From NCBI GenBank assembly GCA_002633025.1, contig NMRB01000088.1, positions 427,896 to 491,895 on the forward strand: a DNA stretch of 64,000 nt, given 5' to 3'. Under the pieces are notes generated by a model, which did no database searches, was not told the origin of the DNA, and was given only the letters and a program-made list of their open reading frames with translations. Position numbers and translations under genes: made by a program. Positions 63,389-64,000 of the stretch are shown in pieces. The stretch comes from Notospermus geniculatus. Lineage: Eukaryota; Nemertea; Pilidiophora; Heteronemertea; Lineidae. Numbering within the stretch: the stretch's first letter is position 1; every line of letters starts with the position of its first letter.

Positions 63389-63573
63389 TTTGAGTAGTGT
63401 AAGAGATATCCGGAGATGTTGACAGCTCTGTTGCCTGAAGGCAAATAAGGTGGCGCCCTCCTGGCGTCGTGGTGTATATCATGTTCTGAGCCTTCGTTTG
63501 AGGTGTTTGCAGGGCGTTTGCAATTCTCTTGCTCGTCGCATGGGGGCTTTTTGTTCGTTCACGTCAGCTTTAA

Positions 63574-64000
63574 TTTCCTAATCTTTGTCAATTTGACTTA
63601 CCAAGGGTAGCCGCTTATCTGTAATGGCCTGTCATCAACTCAGTTGTTGACTGGGAGTCTTCACCTGATGAAATTAGTGAGTGTTGGTAATGCCGTGGCA
63701 CAATGTGCTGACTTCATGCATGAAATATCAAGTACTGCTGGATGACTGGAGGTTGGTCTGATGCAGAAATCAGCCAAAACTCAGCATACAGTAGTCTTGA
63801 CTTTCTTACTGTGACATAAATTGTGTTTGAAAAATCTCATCTGCCGACAAGTCCAGTTTCATCCTACATTATACATGTTACATACTCCAACATCAAGTCT
63901 CACAGCTTATTTCCCAATGCATTTTGTATTTCTTGACAATTGACAGTTTACTATCTTTCTTACACAACATCAATTCTGTTGAGATGAAGAAGAAGAGAAC
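63574..64000. other. Right edge, PKC intron sequence
   Basis: This is unique AT-rich DNA. No exon, repeat or RNA gene was recognised before the window ends. Confidence 0.5.

Larger units (their letters stand above)
62933..63569. mobile_element. 637-bp long-TIR element flanked by TTAA, carrying two tRNA-like units
   Basis: The terminal sequence AGCTGACGTGAACGAACA and the next ~110 bp (to about 63060) are inverted at about 63442-63569. TTAA lies directly outside both ends (62929-62932 and 63570-63573), the target duplication of piggyBac- and Kolobok-type transposons. The arms include CTCAAACGAAGGCTCAGAAC and GGAGGGCGCCACCTTATTTG. The interior holds two divergent tRNA-like Pol III units. No transposase is present, so it is nonautonomous. 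Confidence 0.88.

Overview
This is a eukaryotic nuclear window: small exons with GT/AG introns, 5' and 3' untranslated DNA, AATAAA signals and many short inverted-repeat elements. All conserved proteins are animal genes. Dense palindromic TAGGCCTA and ACATGTACATGT-type words, high repeat density and compact genes suggest a marine invertebrate deuterostome such as an echinoderm or hemichordate. That taxon guess is inference; no marker gene is present. One 294-bp N gap and one isolated N show this is a draft assembly.

Left part (1-18.5 kb): an unrecognised acidic, dibasic-rich multi-exon gene (5.4-8.5 kb, +); an unrecognised 690-residue single-exon basic/serine-rich gene (10.6-12.7 kb, -); a four-exon major facilitator of the MFSD4/NaGLT1 type (13.8-16.1 kb, -); and an intronless type II membrane glycosyltransferase of family GT32 (17.4-18.5 kb, +).

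Middle (18.5-35 kb): the APMAP/strictosidine-synthase-like gene (20.9-23.7 kb, -), whose last exon end and 3' flank are tandemly duplicated; the peroxisomal ether-lipid enzyme GNPAT (26.8-31.0 kb, +, broken by the N gap, ending in the peroxisomal signal AKL); and the complete 20S proteasome subunit alpha-7 gene PSMA3 (32.0-34.5 kb, +, 255 aa).

Right part (36-64 kb): two paralogous serine palmitoyltransferase small-subunit genes (SPTSSA/B type, -); the AP-5 mu subunit gene AP5M1 (40.4-45.6 kb, +), divergent from one of them; the iron-sulfur assembly gene ISCA2 (46.7-47.8 kb, -); and, divergent from it, a novel-type protein kinase C (epsilon/eta class) that runs off the right edge. PSMA3, SPTSSA, AP5M1, ISCA2 and PRKCH are, from general knowledge, all on human chromosome 14, so this block looks like an old linkage group. 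The genes are individually regulated housekeeping and signalling genes, not one pathway.

The most unusual signals are structural. Local tandem duplications of 0.4-0.9 kb repeatedly capture exons (APMAP, AP5M1, PKC, part of SPTSS). Four genes have a frame or splice-phase break, each worth two extra (or one missing) bases. A 637-bp long-inverted-repeat element flanked by TTAA carries two divergent tRNA-like Pol III units. A 203-bp MITE has its empty site preserved next door. I found no CRISPR, operon or other prokaryotic-type system.
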